A stretch of 64,000 bases of DNA from Sympetrum striolatum (Eukaryota; Arthropoda; Insecta; Odonata; Libellulidae). Where the stretch lies: positions 62,001 through 126,000 of the forward strand of contig CANPUZ010000052.1 in NCBI GenBank assembly GCA_947579665.1, read 5' to 3'. The position numbers and the translations under genes were made by a program. The notes beneath the pieces are model-generated. The model had not been told where the DNA came from and did no database searches. It worked only from the letters and a program-made list of their open reading frames with translations. The stretch's first letter is position 1; the number at the start of each line of letters is the position of its first letter. Shown here piece after piece: positions 34,840 through 47,289 of this stretch.

Positions 34840-35230
34840 CAATATGTTTACACCCTCAAAATTTTCTGTATTTAGTCTAAAATCTCGATAATTCAATTCT
34901 AAAACAGTAATCCACGACCAAATTAAGATTCTTCATTCATTTTCCCATCTTTTGCCGCTTGTCTCAATTCCGTACGACCATTCTTTCTAATTTAATTTTG
35001 CAAAAGAATTGAAGCCTGCAGCGGCAAAAATGAAATTTACGCGCATTTCTTAAGGAAATGCTTTGACTCGTCTGGGATCGAACCGAGGACGACTGTCAGC
35101 ATTTTTACAATAGAGACACACTTGTAGTTGAAGGCAACGTTGTGTTAAAATTTTAGGTCACTCGACCGTGTATTTTTCAAGTTTTGCAGTCACAAACAAA
35201 CGCAGGCTGTATTTTTATACGCAAGTTATG
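34840..35230 (-). mobile_element. Helitron-body fragment
   Basis: The shared module is present (AAATTAAGATTCTTCATTC, GACTCGTCTGGGATCGAACC, a head-like GCAGGCTGTATTTTTATACG near 35200). No clear 3' end. Confidence 0.5.
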
Positions 35231-36040
35231 CCGGGGTAAAAATCAACCTCTAAAATTTTGAGGTAAATTTCAGTTTATAGCCTATGTTCGGCATATAAGT
35301 CGACCCAAAAAAGAACCGAAATTAGCATGAAAAGGATTTCACCTCATAAAAGCTTGTCAAATATTCAGAATGAGACAAAAATTAAAAAATACATGCAAAT
35401 ACTTGGTAAAACCACAAAAAATGCTAGGTCTAAAACACTTAAAAAAGACACAAGAGGAAATACGTTAAAAATTATAGAATAAATAAGATGCTACGCATTA
35501 ACCTAAAAAAATTCATTAAGATAGCGGATAAGATTGGGACGGAAATATTATCTAAAAAAAGGGTTGTGAATTGGCAGGGCAAGATATTTTGTGATTGGGT
35601 GTTGAAGGAATTGTGCATTTTCGTGTGATTATATTCTGCTTTAAATGGTTAAGAAATGATTGTGGCAATAAAGGAAAATTAATTAACATTTTCATTTGTA
35701 ACTTTATTATCTTTCCTTGTAATCACTCAAGCCTTCCTATAATAATGTTCTCTACGTACCACCCAAGAGTATCGCATAAATTGGGTTCAATTTACAGTCA
35801 CAAAGACACTGTTTTAAAACTAATGTTGTGCCGGCACATTCCGTGAGGAAATTTGAAACTTTTTCGCTTAGATTTTTTGCGCTTACTTATTACTACTGCT
35901 TCCTCATTGATTTTATAATTAAGTATTTACCTCTTTGTCTGACATTTATATACCAATCAAGGTATACCAGGAGTAGAAGTGTGAAACCGGAACTCCCCTA
36001 TAGATGGTGCTCGCTATCAGTTAAAAGACCGCTTCAGCAG

Positions 36041-36914
36041 TAGTGGTGGGCTATTCTGATTCCATTTATCAGAAAATCGATATTATCAATACGATTTATG
36101 ATATTTTCAAATGGATTTTTTAAATCCGATTCAGATTCGATTTTCTTACAACTGAATCTGATTTTTTCCGATTCGATTTTATTCTGATTCCGATGCAATT
36201 CAATGTGAATCGATTCATCTTCAAGTATCGGATACAAGATGGCAGTACCGTAGTATTCCAATCAATACGAATTGGACTATTTGGATCATATTATTTTAAA
36301 AAATGGATACGAGATGGCACTACTCGCAGTACCAGTGCTTTTTGTAGCAGAAGCATTATCTATGACAATTATGTCATGGCATTTAACTTAAAATGCTATG
36401 TAAAGGAAGATTATAAATTAATATACGTTATTCAGTATTGATATTCGTCAATATAAATGGATTTCACACAATTTTTGAGAGTAGACGACGAACATGATGC
36501 ATATCCTTCGCATCCAATTCCTGGAACTCTCATGCAGTCATGTTAATCTATAAACATACATCGTTTTTAAGTATTATCTGTTGTTATTTCCTTTCTTCCT
36601 TTTACCGATATGTAAATGTTTATATGTAATAGATTTTCATTGCATTAATTAGGACTTTTTACACTAGTAATTTGCGGCAGTTATAGGTCCCCAAATGGCG
36701 GTTCGAGAATTCTCATCACGTGACTTCAATATCCAATAGAATTCCAGGAATTCGATTCCAATATTATCACTTTATGAATACGATTCTGATTTTATCATAA
36801 TTCATTCCGATTCCAATACTAGACAATTCGAATCGATTTCAGTAATACTATTTTTAAAGTAAATTCGAATTGATTTCGCTGAATCGATTCTCTGCTCCGA
36901 ATCGCCCATCTCTA
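36041..36914. mobile_element. hAT element C (GATTC-rich, non-autonomous)
   Basis: The left end TAGTGGTGGGCTATTCTG and right end CGAATCGCCCATCTCTA are imperfect inverted repeats related to those of hAT element A. The flanks are TTCAGCAG and TTCTGCAG, an 8-bp duplication with one mismatch. The interior is full of GATTC/GATTCCGATT motifs near both ends and has no transposase. Confidence 0.72.
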
Positions 36915-37019
36915 TTCTGCAGCGCCATCTTCTCCCTCTAACAGCTGATGAAGTTTGTCAACATGCAATAGCTTAAGTTTCATACAACGGTATACTTTTC
37001 TATAACATGTCGAGTTGTG

Positions 37020-37400
37020 TGCCTACGAACTATGATTTGAATTGGTTTTCTTCTGTCATTTGAAGAAAACTGCTGCAGAATCCCAAAGAATGCTTGTTGA
37101 AGCACATGGTGAACATGCTCTTGGCAAAACTCAGTGCTTCGAGTGGTTTAAAAAATTTAAAAGTGGTGATTTTGATGTGAGAATTGTTTTTTTGGCGTGG
37201 CATTCATAACCTGCCAGAGAGGTGGGAAAAATGTATAAATTCCAATGGAGATTATTTTGAATAAAATATTTTTTTTTAATTTTCAAATAACAGAAGTGTT
37301 ATTTTTAGAAAAAAATCTGGTTTCATTCTTCTACACCTGGTATTTACCAAGGAAAGTTTTTTTAAACTGCTAACAGTTAACCAGTACAGTAATGATATTG
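37020..37400 (+). pseudogene. Mariner transposase, internally deleted
   Basis: At 37050-37190 the frame reads KTAAESQRMLVEAHGEHALG and CFEWFKKFKSGDFDV, the mariner HTH region. It jumps directly to NLPERWEKCINSNGDYFE (37208-37260), the mariner C-terminus. The catalytic domain is missing. I could not fix the terminal repeats. Confidence 0.75.
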
Positions 37401-38735
37401 ACAAGAGATGACCTGAATATCAGCCTGGGCGGAAATGTTATTCGGTTCTCTTTCTTAAATGCCCGTGGGTGTACCAGCACCAAAAAAGGTACCCCAGATA
37501 AAATGGATGGCTACTGTCAATTATTACCATAGCAACAAGGTAGCAGTAGTGTCTTATTAATCTTATTTTGCACATTTGAAGGTATTTTAATTGAACTGGG
37601 AAACAACAAAATGCAACAGATTCAGCTAATTAAAAACTCTGGTTCCTTAGAGAGGTTATAAGAAGAGGCTTGAGTGACCAGTATACTTCTTTAGCCAACA
37701 TTTTCAATGATAGTTTGCTAACAGTTAGTAGATACGCTCTCCTATCTCTGGTTAATTTTTATTAACCGGAAGGAAGAGGAGTATTCCGAGTGAACTGAAA
37801 TGATTAAAAAGGAAAAGACAAGACAATAACGAAAAAAGCGGTGGAAAAAATGACGGACGATTTCATTCAAGCAATATTCAAGAAATTCATGAATAGCATT
37901 AGTCGGAACAATAACGTTTAAAGCAGCTATTGTCTGGATTAGACATAAATCGATTCCGGACAGTGACTTTGCACGATCCCGAAAAGAGCTCATTCAGGGT
38001 CATTAATTTGATTATTTGAGAAACTTTTTACGATGGGAAAGTTAGATGATTGGAGTTTTTGGCTATTGAATAAGGAATGAGCTAAGCGACTTCTTTTGAA
38101 AGAATAACCTTAGGACTCATACTGGATAGAAACACAAGTGTTTTATCGGCAAGAAATCGTCAATTCAATTAAGTACTGGTTAATAAAAATCGCTGTGAAT
38201 CTTTACCTTAGTTACGAAAAGAATACAGTTGATCCTCCATTGACGAACACTATTGATAATGAACAAATAAGTTTATGAACAAATGTTCCAAAAACAGCCT
38301 CGAGTGACTAAAAATGTATTCTCAATTTATATGTCGGTGATAGAATGTCAATTGCCGGCCTAAATAGATGAAGTATGAGTCCGTATGGAGATGTAATGCA
38401 AAACTGGTTCCCGTCAAAATGATGCGATATAATTTATTTATAATCTTCATTTTCGATAAAAATCTCTTTGCCTCCCAAACATCTTTCCTTTCTTCTCCTC
38501 TGATAGGCCAATATACGAATAAATCGTTTATGAGAGATATACGAAAACCGAACATCTTTGTAAAACGATTTAGTCCTCATTTATAGGTGGTGCGAAAAAT
38601 GGCCCCTAGATCTTTATTAAGTAAATTCTCCATGGTCACTTTTTGGAAGTCCGAATTGTTGGCATAATATTAACGGAATTTTTGCATGGGGAGGATGTTC
38701 TGTGAGGGATGCTGATGGCCTGTTTTGTGTTTCAG

Positions 38736-38853
38736 GAGCGCTGGACCAGGATGCAACACTCAGAAGATGGCCGATCGCCTGGCCCTCCTCAAAGGAGAGG
38801 TTTCCAAACTAGATGAGCTCAAGAACCTTCTTGACAGGCACAAACCAGTATGA
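38736..38853 (+). CDS. Possible terminal exon of an unknown plus-strand gene
   Basis: TGTTTTGTGTTTCAG is a strong acceptor. The 118 bases after it keep one frame to a TGA at 38851: after NTQKMADRLALLKGEV comes SKLDELKNLLDRHKPV. The codons look coding and the peptide looks like a coiled-coil C-terminus, unlike the transposon debris nearby. I do not recognise the protein, see no upstream exon on this strand in the window, and see no AATAAA before the MITE at 38880. It could be an exon of a nested gene, a gene fragment moved by a transposon, or chance. Confidence 0.35.
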
Positions 38854-38879
38854 GGGCTTTTAACCTGATTAACTGATTA

Positions 38880-39775
38880 CCGTATTTGACGGCATATAAG
38901 ACGCACCGGCATATAAGACGCACCCTCATTAATTTGGCCACTCACAAGGAAAAAAAGTTTTAATAGTCCGTGCGAAAGCGCGGTACCACAATTACTTAAA
39001 CTGTTGTTTCTTTTAGTTGTCACGTTTCGTAAAAGCCAAATATTAACACAATCATTTAATGCAATTACCAAAGATATTTATTATTAAGAAAATTTAACAA
39101 ACGGAAGCTATTTCGAGGTTATATATTTCAATAATTGAACGGCAAGCAATCGAACAAAATACAAAATAAAGCAGAAACAATATAAAATACAGATTCGGGG
39201 AAAACATATTCTGTTTATGTTTTTTAGCAGTCTTCAATTGATCTTCCTGCAGTCGCCAAGTACGTATCATTTTTTCGGTAGGTGGTGGACCAAAATGCTT
39301 TGTGCTGCTGCTCTGTTTCCATGCACTTTAGCGTAATTTAACACTCATAGTTTATATTCAATAGTGTAGTTTAATCTCTTATTTCCTGTAGTCATATTTC
39401 CGAAGGTATTTTTTTAAACTAATAGTTTTACTCAGCAAGAAGAGGACAAGCTGTTATGTTATGATCAGCAGGGTTGCGAGATCCAAACCTTAAAATACCG
39501 CTATACCGCTACCAGATCGCGCTAAAATAGTCCAAATCTGCAAATTATTTGCAAACTACATGTTGGAAGTTCATAATAAGTAATACCAAGGTGATAATCA
39601 GAGTATAACTGATATAATGAAGCCGAAATAGGTAATATAGACCATCTGGGCTAAAAATAGCATTCAGTTTTGAAAGTTAACCTGTGGAGGTTGAACCTTC
39701 ACATATAAGACGCAGGGAAATTTTTCGAGATATAATTTAGGAAAAAAGGTGCGTCTTATATGCCGTCAAATACGG
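38880..39775 (+). mobile_element. TA-flanked MITE, copy 1 (896 bp)
   Basis: The ends CCGTATTTGACGGCATATAA and TTATATGCCGTCAAATACGG are inverted repeats flanked by TA. It has no coding capacity. It is nearly identical to copy 2 at 56534-57436. Confidence 0.85.
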
Positions 39776-39869
39776 TAATTGATGTGAGAAGGGAGGTGAT
39801 ATTTAAAAAAAAGGGAAAGGAATAGAGACTTAACGTCACTTCTACTTCACTGTAATTGCAGATGCCTAC

Positions 39870-40067
39870 CTTTGCACATGGGACAGCATTGTCCGGACGG
39901 AGTGTACTGCTTGGGAAGAGGGCACTGGAGGACGGGGCAAGCAATTTTGGTGCACGTCATGCTGCGGAAGCTGGCGTTGGTGGAGTGACAGTGGCAGTTG
40001 AGGCAGGGGTCTTCTGGGATCGTTGCGTCTCTCTCTGGACCGATCTCCTGTCCGTTGATCAGGCAAC
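39870..40067 (-). CDS. cv-2: cv-2 exon encoding CR3 (VWC domain)
   Basis: The acceptor TCAACAG lies before GTTGCCTG at 40067, and the donor AAAG|GTAGGC follows 39870; it is phase 1 on both sides, 198 bp. The translation starts GCLINGQEIGPERD, has the paired-cysteine core DPCLNCHCHS, then TKIACPVLQCP, and ends GQCCPMCKG, a full VWC repeat. Joined to the previous exon it gives CKG-CLING across the junction, the tight CR2-CR3 spacing known from BMPER. Other frames of this stretch are shadows. A 896-bp TA-flanked MITE ends about 94 bp downstream of the donor. Confidence 0.9.
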
Positions 40068-40507
40068 CTGTTGATAGCATTAGTTTAGTTGGTTGTTATG
40101 TTGGTCTTCTTTTGTTTTTGAGTTACGAATTTTTTCGTATATTCCGAGAAAACCATGACCTTCCAGACATTTGTGGTCATGGTGAGGTAAGTATTTGAGA
40201 TGCATTGTTGAATTTTTTCTCTAAAATTGCTAAATAGTTGTTGTAACTAACAAGAGAATAACTTTTACCCTTACTCTTACGGTTTAGCCAAAATAAAATA
40301 TAAAATCCCGAACTTTGACAAAATCTTTGAGGGCAAATTTAAAAATATCAATATAAAAAAAATTTTCCACTATTTTTTATCCACTATCTATTACATACAG
40401 ACCAGGGTTTCCCAAAATTTTTCTGCAATGGAATACTTCGCAAACCTAGGAAGTTTAACGGAACACTTAGCTTAGATTTAGGTTAAGTAATTCTACGTGT
40501 AATATTT

Positions 40508-41555
40508 AAAAAATCTGATGTGGCCAGCACATGACTTTCTCCATATATAAGATTTAAATATTTATCTACGACAGTATTTTCTATATTCAATCTAAACTTG
40601 GAAGATGAGTGATTAATATATATATTATTATCTTTTACGTCACAAACATTATAAATAATGCTTTTCGGGACATGATCGATAAAAAACAATGAAATTGGCC
40701 TTTCGCCCATAGAGCCCAGAGCGCCCACAAAGTACATAATCAGCAACTTCCGGTTTATCAGTATTTCACGAATAACTCCTAAACAATCAGTGGTACAAAA
40801 ATATGTTTCAAACAAAAGTTATAGTAAATTTCATTTTCTAAAACGTTTGTAAATAATAGTATATACCTAAATATCATATTTATGGAGATATTTTAAAAAC
40901 CGGAAATGAGCTTTGAAGAATGACGCTCGACTTCCGGTTAACCGATTTACTCCTAAAACTAATTAACTCTAACAACACCAACCACAGTGCTATATATGAA
41001 ATTTGGTGTTGATACAATGAATAGTTTTCATGTTAGAGCGAGCGCCCACAAAGTACATAATCAGCTACTTCCGGTTTATCAGTTTTTCACAAATAAATCC
41101 TAATCAACCGGTGATACAAAAATATGTTAAATACAAAAGTTATAGTAAATCACTTTAACTAAAAGTTTTATAGGGTATACAATATACCTATATATCATAT
41201 TTATGGAGATATTTTGAAAACCGGAAATGAGCTTTGATGAATGAAGCTCGACTCCTGGTTAACCGATTTACTCCAAAACCTAATCAACTCTGACAGCACA
41301 CACCACAGTACTATATATGAAGTTTGGTATTGATACGACTAATAGTTTTCACGTTAGAGTGCCCACTATCACACATACACATACACACACACACTCACAC
41401 ACACACACACACACATACACACAGACATCATTCCGAAAATGGTCAAAACGTGTTCTAGGGACCCCAAAACATGTATTTCCGTTGAAATCTCGAAGTCGAA
41501 TTTTTTTTATGAAAACAATACTTTCTCTATACTTCGTGTATGGAGAAAGTAAAAA
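40508..41555 (-). mobile_element. Hairpin-ended element, copy A
   Basis: Read on the plus strand it runs from AAAATCTGATGTGGCCAGCA to a terminal hairpin, ACTTTCTCTATAC-loop-TATGGAGAAAGT. Inside are two direct repeats of about 313 bp starting GCGCCCACAAAGTACATAAT and a (CA)n tract near the hairpin. It lacks an ORF of interest. Apparent ORFs through the (CA)n give only His/Thr runs. Confidence 0.75.
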
Positions 41556-41889
41556 TCATTTAGTTACAACAAATTATTTATTTGCTATTTATATTTAAAT
41601 ATAAAACTATAACATTGTAATAAAAACTTAAAAAATGAATCAATAAAGCATTTAATGTCTTTTATTCTCTAACTCTCCATTGACACTTCAAATTGTCGTG
41701 GAACACCTATTCAGGTTCAGCGGAACACAGGTGTTCCATGGAACATACTTTGGGAAACTCAAATAAATCAAATTTTACAAAAAATTTATAAATTTCACTA
41801 TTAGACTCAAGGGGGGAGGATCAAGTAAAATCATAATTTTTGACAATTTGTTTTGCTTAGAAAATTAGTTTAACACCTGGAAAATATCC

Positions 41890-43975
41890 TGTCAAAGTTT
41901 TAAGGTGGAATATAATCTATCGATTTGGCCGAGATGTTGTGGAAAGACATAATTGAAAACAGATTTCTGCTTTTCCACAAGGTTTTTATTCAGGAACTAC
42001 TGGTTTCCGTATATTACCATTGTCTGACTCAAACAAAACTAAATCCTCGAACTGCCGAGGTTTACATTGCAATTTGGGTGATGACAGATAAAATACAATG
42101 TAGAAGAGTTGGAAATAGACATTCATACAATGAAAACCAATCAGGAGGTAGGAAGGGGAAGTTTACAGGTGACTAAAGGATGGGGGAGAGGGCGGAATCC
42201 AAGATGGGGGAGGGAGAATGAAAAAGATACTCGTTAGTAAGGGAAGAATGGGGGTAGGAGAGGTGACGTTTAATTTCAAGCTGTTCTAGGGCATTGAGTG
42301 GAGGACTTTTACTTTGAAAGTGAAGTATTTCTGGGGAAAAATCACTTGAATGACTGTTTTCGAAAGGTGTTTAGCAAAGTGGGAGGAGGGAGATTTATAG
42401 AGGAAAGCTCTATGGTGTTCTTGTGTTCTGACATTAAAATTGCGGGTTGTCATCCCAATGTAAATTCCATCACCATCCTTACAATTTAATTTATATACTC
42501 CCGGTCTGTCTAAAGCTTTGAATTTATCTTTCGAATTGGCTAGTAATTTCATTAGCGTGTTATTATTTTTATATCCTGGAATCGCGTTATATTTTTACTT
42601 TCTCCCTATACGTAGTATAGAGAAAGTATTGTACTCGCAAAAAAATTCGACCTCCAGATTTCGACGGAAATAGATGTTTTGGGGCCCATAGAGCATGTTT
42701 TAGCTATTTTCCCGAACATGTCTATCTGTGTGTCTGTCTGTCTGTCTGTGGTTAAAAAGTTTGTGGGCACTCTATCTTAAAAAGTAATTATCTGATCATT
42801 TTCAAAATTCATATTTAGAATTTTCCTAACAATACCAAGAGTTGATTAGTTTTTGGAGAATATCGCTTAGCCAGAAGTTATGGTTTATCCGGAACAAAAT
42901 TTTGTTTCTTAAATATCTCTGTAAGAATGCAATATAGGTATATACAATTACATACAAAAGTTGTAGATTATGTATTTTACTACAACTTTTGTATGAAACA
43001 TTTTTTCGTAACACTGATTGTTTAGGAGTTATTCCCCAATAATGGTTAACCGGAAGTTGTTGTTAATCCAGAAATGGAAGTTTTTCATACATATCTCGAT
43101 CAGAATGCAATGAAGGTATATACAATTATGTACCAAGTTGTAGATAATGTTTTTTACTACAAAGATTGTATGAAACATTTTCCTGTAACACTCATTGTTT
43201 TGGAATTATTTGTATATTACCGGCATAGGCTTCTGTTTTCAATAAATATGGAGAAAGTCATGTGTTGGCCACATCAGATTTTTTAAAAAGGTTTTGCAGA
43301 TTATAAGATATGGAGCCTTTAAATGAGAGAGCTACACGTTGAGGGGTTTCTATATCAGTTACAGAGGCAAGGGGAAAAATTCGTCTGGCAATGAGGTTCT
43401 TCTCTTTCCGTGAAAGCAATTTGTCAATCAAACAGGTAGGATATAGCACTGGCTATAGCTTTAATAGTATTTAGTTCACGGGAATAGTTAATGGGGGAAA
43501 GGGGTATCTGAAGCAATCTATCGATAAGGCTATGGAAAGAGGCTAATTTGTGAGAGTAATGATGGTTAGAAAAGCAGGAATGACACTATTTGTATAAGTG
43601 GGTTTACGATAGATGCTAAATTCAATCTTATTATTTTTAAGAGTTAGAGTTAGGTTTTCATTCTCCTTCCCCTATCTTAGATTCCGCCCTCTCCCCAATC
43701 CTTTAGTCATCTGTAAATTTCTCCTCCCACTCCCCTTCCTATTTCCTGATTGGTTGTCACTGTACTAGTATGTATATTACCAACTTCTACATTGTATTTT
43801 ATCTGTCATCACCCAAATTACAATGTAAGCCTCGACAGTTTAAGGATTCAGTTTTGTTTGACGATGGTAATATACCGAAACTGGTAGTTCCTGAATGGAA
43901 ACCTCCGACTTTGCAGAAAAGTAGAAACCTATTTTCAATTTTAAGGTGGAATTCGACTAAGTGTATCTAGGAGTC
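41890..43975 (-). mobile_element. Penelope-like retroelement flanked by inverted arms
   Basis: Minus-strand fragments read LSRKEKNLIARRIFPLASVT and LSFKGSISYNLQNL (43450-43290), then after copy B of the hairpin family GVYKLNCKDGDGIYIGMTTR and the YIG helix region EHHRAFLYKSPSSHFAKHL (42552-42300). About 330 bp at 41890-42230 and at 43650-43970 are inverted copies of each other (TGGGTGATGACAGATAAAAT, AATCCTTTAGTCATCTGTA), which suits the inverted terminal repeats often seen in Penelope-like elements. The RT core is missing. Confidence 0.78.
42591..43284 (+). mobile_element. Hairpin-ended element, copy B (inside a Penelope-like element)
   Basis: Begins TTTTTACTTTCTCCCTATAC with the hairpin and ends TGTTGGCCACATCAGATTTT. 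The middle belongs to a second subfamily with shorter repeats around GTATATACAATTA and GTTTAGGAGTTATTCCCC. The flanks join into one Penelope reading region when it is removed. Confidence 0.72.
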
Positions 43976-44889
43976 GTTATGCTGACGCACTCCAACCAGC
44001 GCTGAGCACAGGAATATGACTGCGCCCATGGAACCCCTTTCCTTACGGTACCTTTGGTCCCTTGGGACAATGGTTACACTATTTAAATACAATAGAAGAC
44101 AGCCCTTAGCTATACAGCAAATTAATGGGTAATCATAAAATAAGGATCAGTATATTTTATATCAGCCCGAGTAATGAAGAGTCTACTGTACAGACCTTAA
44201 ATCGTCCTGAATGCTTAATAAAGGAACCAGTACCTTTGGAATTGTCGCTAAACTCATTCAAGAAGCCGCTACTCAACAATTTGTCAACATTTTCAATAAA
44301 TACATTTTTTCTGTTATATTTCAAATAGTATGTTTTAACAAATAGGCTAGGCAGTATTATCTATGCTCCCTTTAAAACAAATTCGAGAAAAAAACGAGTT
44401 TACTTGACCCTCCCCCCTTAAAAGCCAATTTTTCCATTCTTGCACCCGATATCCGATTGAATAAACTTATTTTGACCAAATGAACTTCAATGACAGAGAG
44501 CCTCACGAAAAGGATGAGAAATGATGGTTCGTAATGAAATGCTTTGGTACTCTATGGTGCTAATTACATCAGCTGTCGTCTTAGGCTTGATAGCAGTTCT
44601 ATAAAATAGCAATTGTGCGAATTTAAGAGCTTTGATTCAAACTCCGCACTCATAATAACCCCTTTTCGTCCAGCTTTTTCCAATTCTAGCCCACTGTGTA
44701 TCATTATTTGTATTAGAATAAAAGCTATCTAAAAGTTAGGAATGATAGGAAGGTAAATAAGATGAAATTTAATCGCAAAAAGGTAAGTTAACAGTAAAAA
44801 ATGGAAGAATGTAATTTCCCAAGTGGAATATCTCGAGATCTACATGGTAATGCATGTGTAGGGAGGGTTGCCTAACTCAGATATTCAAT

Positions 44890-46199
44890 TGCTAGAGGTG
44901 TTGGAAAATATTTCTATTCTTTCTGAAATTTGTTGATTTGAAAACCAAATTATGGTGTTTTGTGTTTTTATTTTGTTTCCAAATTTGGTGTTACTTTTTT
45001 TGCAGTCTCATCTAAGCAGAGGAATGACATTAGGCATACTTTGGCATAAAAATTAAAAGCTTTGGGAATATTATCAACTGTAAAATATAAACAGTATTAA
45101 ATTAATAAGTTAATGTAAATTTATTTAAAACTGTGCTGTTTACACCTAAGGAAAATGCATTCACACCAGCAGATCAACAAAACATGATATTTTCATTAAA
45201 AACATATTGATAACGATATATGTTAGGGAAAAACAAAACATATTTCTTCGTGGAATTAGGCGAGGTTATGTGACAATCCATAACGGAAAGAAAGTTTTGT
45301 GAATTTATTGCAAAAAGATCAAAGATGAATTCGCGTAAGCAAAGATGTCATGAGTGATCAAAAATATGAAAATCTGATGTGGCCAGCACATGACTTTCTC
45401 CATATATAAGATGTACATACTTATCTACGACAGTAATTTCGAAATCTATATTCCATCTAAACTTGGAAGATGAGTGATTAATTTATATATTATTATCTTT
45501 TACGTCACAAACATGAAAAACGATGAAAATGGCCTTTCGCCATTAGAGCCCAGAGCGCCCACAAAGTAGATAATCAGCAACTTCCGGTTTATCAGTATTT
45601 CATGAATTACTCCTAAACAATCAGTGATACGAAAATATGTTTCATACAAAAGTTATAGTAAATTTTATTTTCTAAAACATTTATAAATAATAGTATATAC
45701 CTAAATATCATATATATGGAGATATTTTGAAAACCGGAAATGAGCTTTGAAGAATGAAGGTCGACTTTCGGTAAACCGATTTACTCCAAAAACTAATCAA
45801 CTCTAAAGACTGTAATAGAAGTACTTCATATGAAATTTTGTGTTGATCCGCCAAATAGTTTTCATGTTAGAGCGCCCACAAAGTACATAATCATCTTCTT
45901 CCGGTTTATCAGTGTTTCACGAATAACTCCTAATCAACCGGTGATACAAAAATATGTTAAATACAAAAGTTATAGTAAATGACATTATCTAAAACTTTTA
46001 TAAATGATAAAATATGCGTATATATCATATTTATGGAGATATTTTGAAAACCGGAAATGAGCTTTGATGAATGAATCTCGACTTCCGGTGAACCGATTTA
46101 GTCCAAAAACTAATCAACTCTGATAGCACACACCACAGTACTATATATGAAGTTTGGTATTGATACGACTAATAGTTTTCCCGTTAGAGCGCCCACTAT

Positions 46200-46231
<32 letters not shown>

Positions 46232-46470
46232 TCATTCCGAAAATGGTCAAAACGTGTTCTAGGGACCCCAAAACATGTATTTCCGTTGAAATCTCGAAGT
46301 CGAATTTTTTCATGAAAACAATACTTTCTCTATACTTCGTATATGGAGAAAGTAATAAAAACATAAACAATACAATTATATAATGTAAATTGATTTAAAT
46401 CATACCAAAATTACATTTCCCTCTCTTCCAAATGATGAATGAAGCGAAAATCACCAAAATCCATGCTGCT
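44890..46470 (-). repeat. Second arm of that repeat, containing copy C of the hairpin family
   Basis: GGTGTTTTGTGTTTTTATTT, TGAATTCGCGTAAGCAAAG and, beyond the insertion, AAAATCACCAAAATCCATG correspond to 19195-19740 in reverse. Confidence 0.7.
45370..46354 (-). mobile_element. Hairpin-ended element, copy C
   Basis: Same structure as copy A, in the same orientation: AATCTGATGTGGCCAGCACA at the left, (CA)n at 46200-46226, terminal hairpin at the right. It interrupts one arm of an inverted repeat whose other arm (19195-19740) shows the uninterrupted site. Confidence 0.75.
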
Positions 46471-46839
46471 TATTAAAACTGCCGAAATTAGTATTTGTTT
46501 TTTTGTACTATTTACTATTTTGTATTTCGCGTTATTTGTAGGTTCTATCGCTTATTGCAAAAAACAAACACCTCTATCAATTGCTAATTGTTAACAATTG
46601 CTAACATAGCCAATTGAGTTGAGTAACCAGACACGAGTCCATTATTTTTAAGCAGAGAAGGGTCCTGAAAGTTTTGCTTGAATCTGTTTCCCACAAACCT
46701 GATGTTTCCCTAATTAGTTCACTTTATTGCTTCCAAAAATAAGTCAAATTTCAGAAAAAAGCTTACGAAAGGTTGCCTCAAAGGTGTGGAGGCAACCATC
46801 GTAGAAGAAAGTGTACATTTTTGCTTTTTTTTCTTTCAA

Positions 46840-47080
46840 TTATGTTTTGTATTAAAACGATTTAATATTCGTTTGCAATATTCTGATTTCCTCATGTTTG
46901 TATAAAATCTATTAATTTCTTTATATCTTTATATAAAAATATAAAAATATGTTGTAATGTTCATATTTTAATTTATATATCTTGTATTAGACAAAATATA
47001 TGTATTTTGATGTATAATCATGTTTAAATGAAAAAGGGCAATCTTATGCCCGTTAATAAAATCAATTCAATTCAATTTAA
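46840..47080 (+). repeat. Probable LINE 3' tail
   Basis: GGGCAATCTTATGCCC, AATAAAATC and a (CAATT)n run resemble the 3' ends of insect Jockey-type LINEs. No coding part remains. Confidence 0.4.
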
Positions 47081-47289
47081 GCGTAGCAAGGATGAAAAGA
47101 GTTAACTGACAGCACATAATTCGCAATTTGACAAATTAAAATTGAAAAAAAATTAGAGTGAACTTAAAAAAAACCAGGCATAATAAAATTTAAGAAAAAG
47201 AAACAAGTGGAACTTAGAAAAAACTTGGGATTCCTTCATTAAACAAAAACCAACACTTAGTAAGTCTAAAAAATTTGTTTGTGCACTTT

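Larger units (their letters stand above)
35231..38735. other. Intron, partly unassigned
   Basis: Outside hAT element C and the mariner remnant, 35231-36032 and 37400-38735 show no domain or repeat that I recognise. GGCATATAAGTCGACCC near 35290 is reminiscent of the TA-flanked MITE ends. Confidence 0.4.

Noticed and set aside
41317..41598. Open frames with HTHTHTHT runs (also 46147-46383 and 59863-60120)
   Set aside because: They come from (CA)n tracts in the hairpin-ended transposon family.
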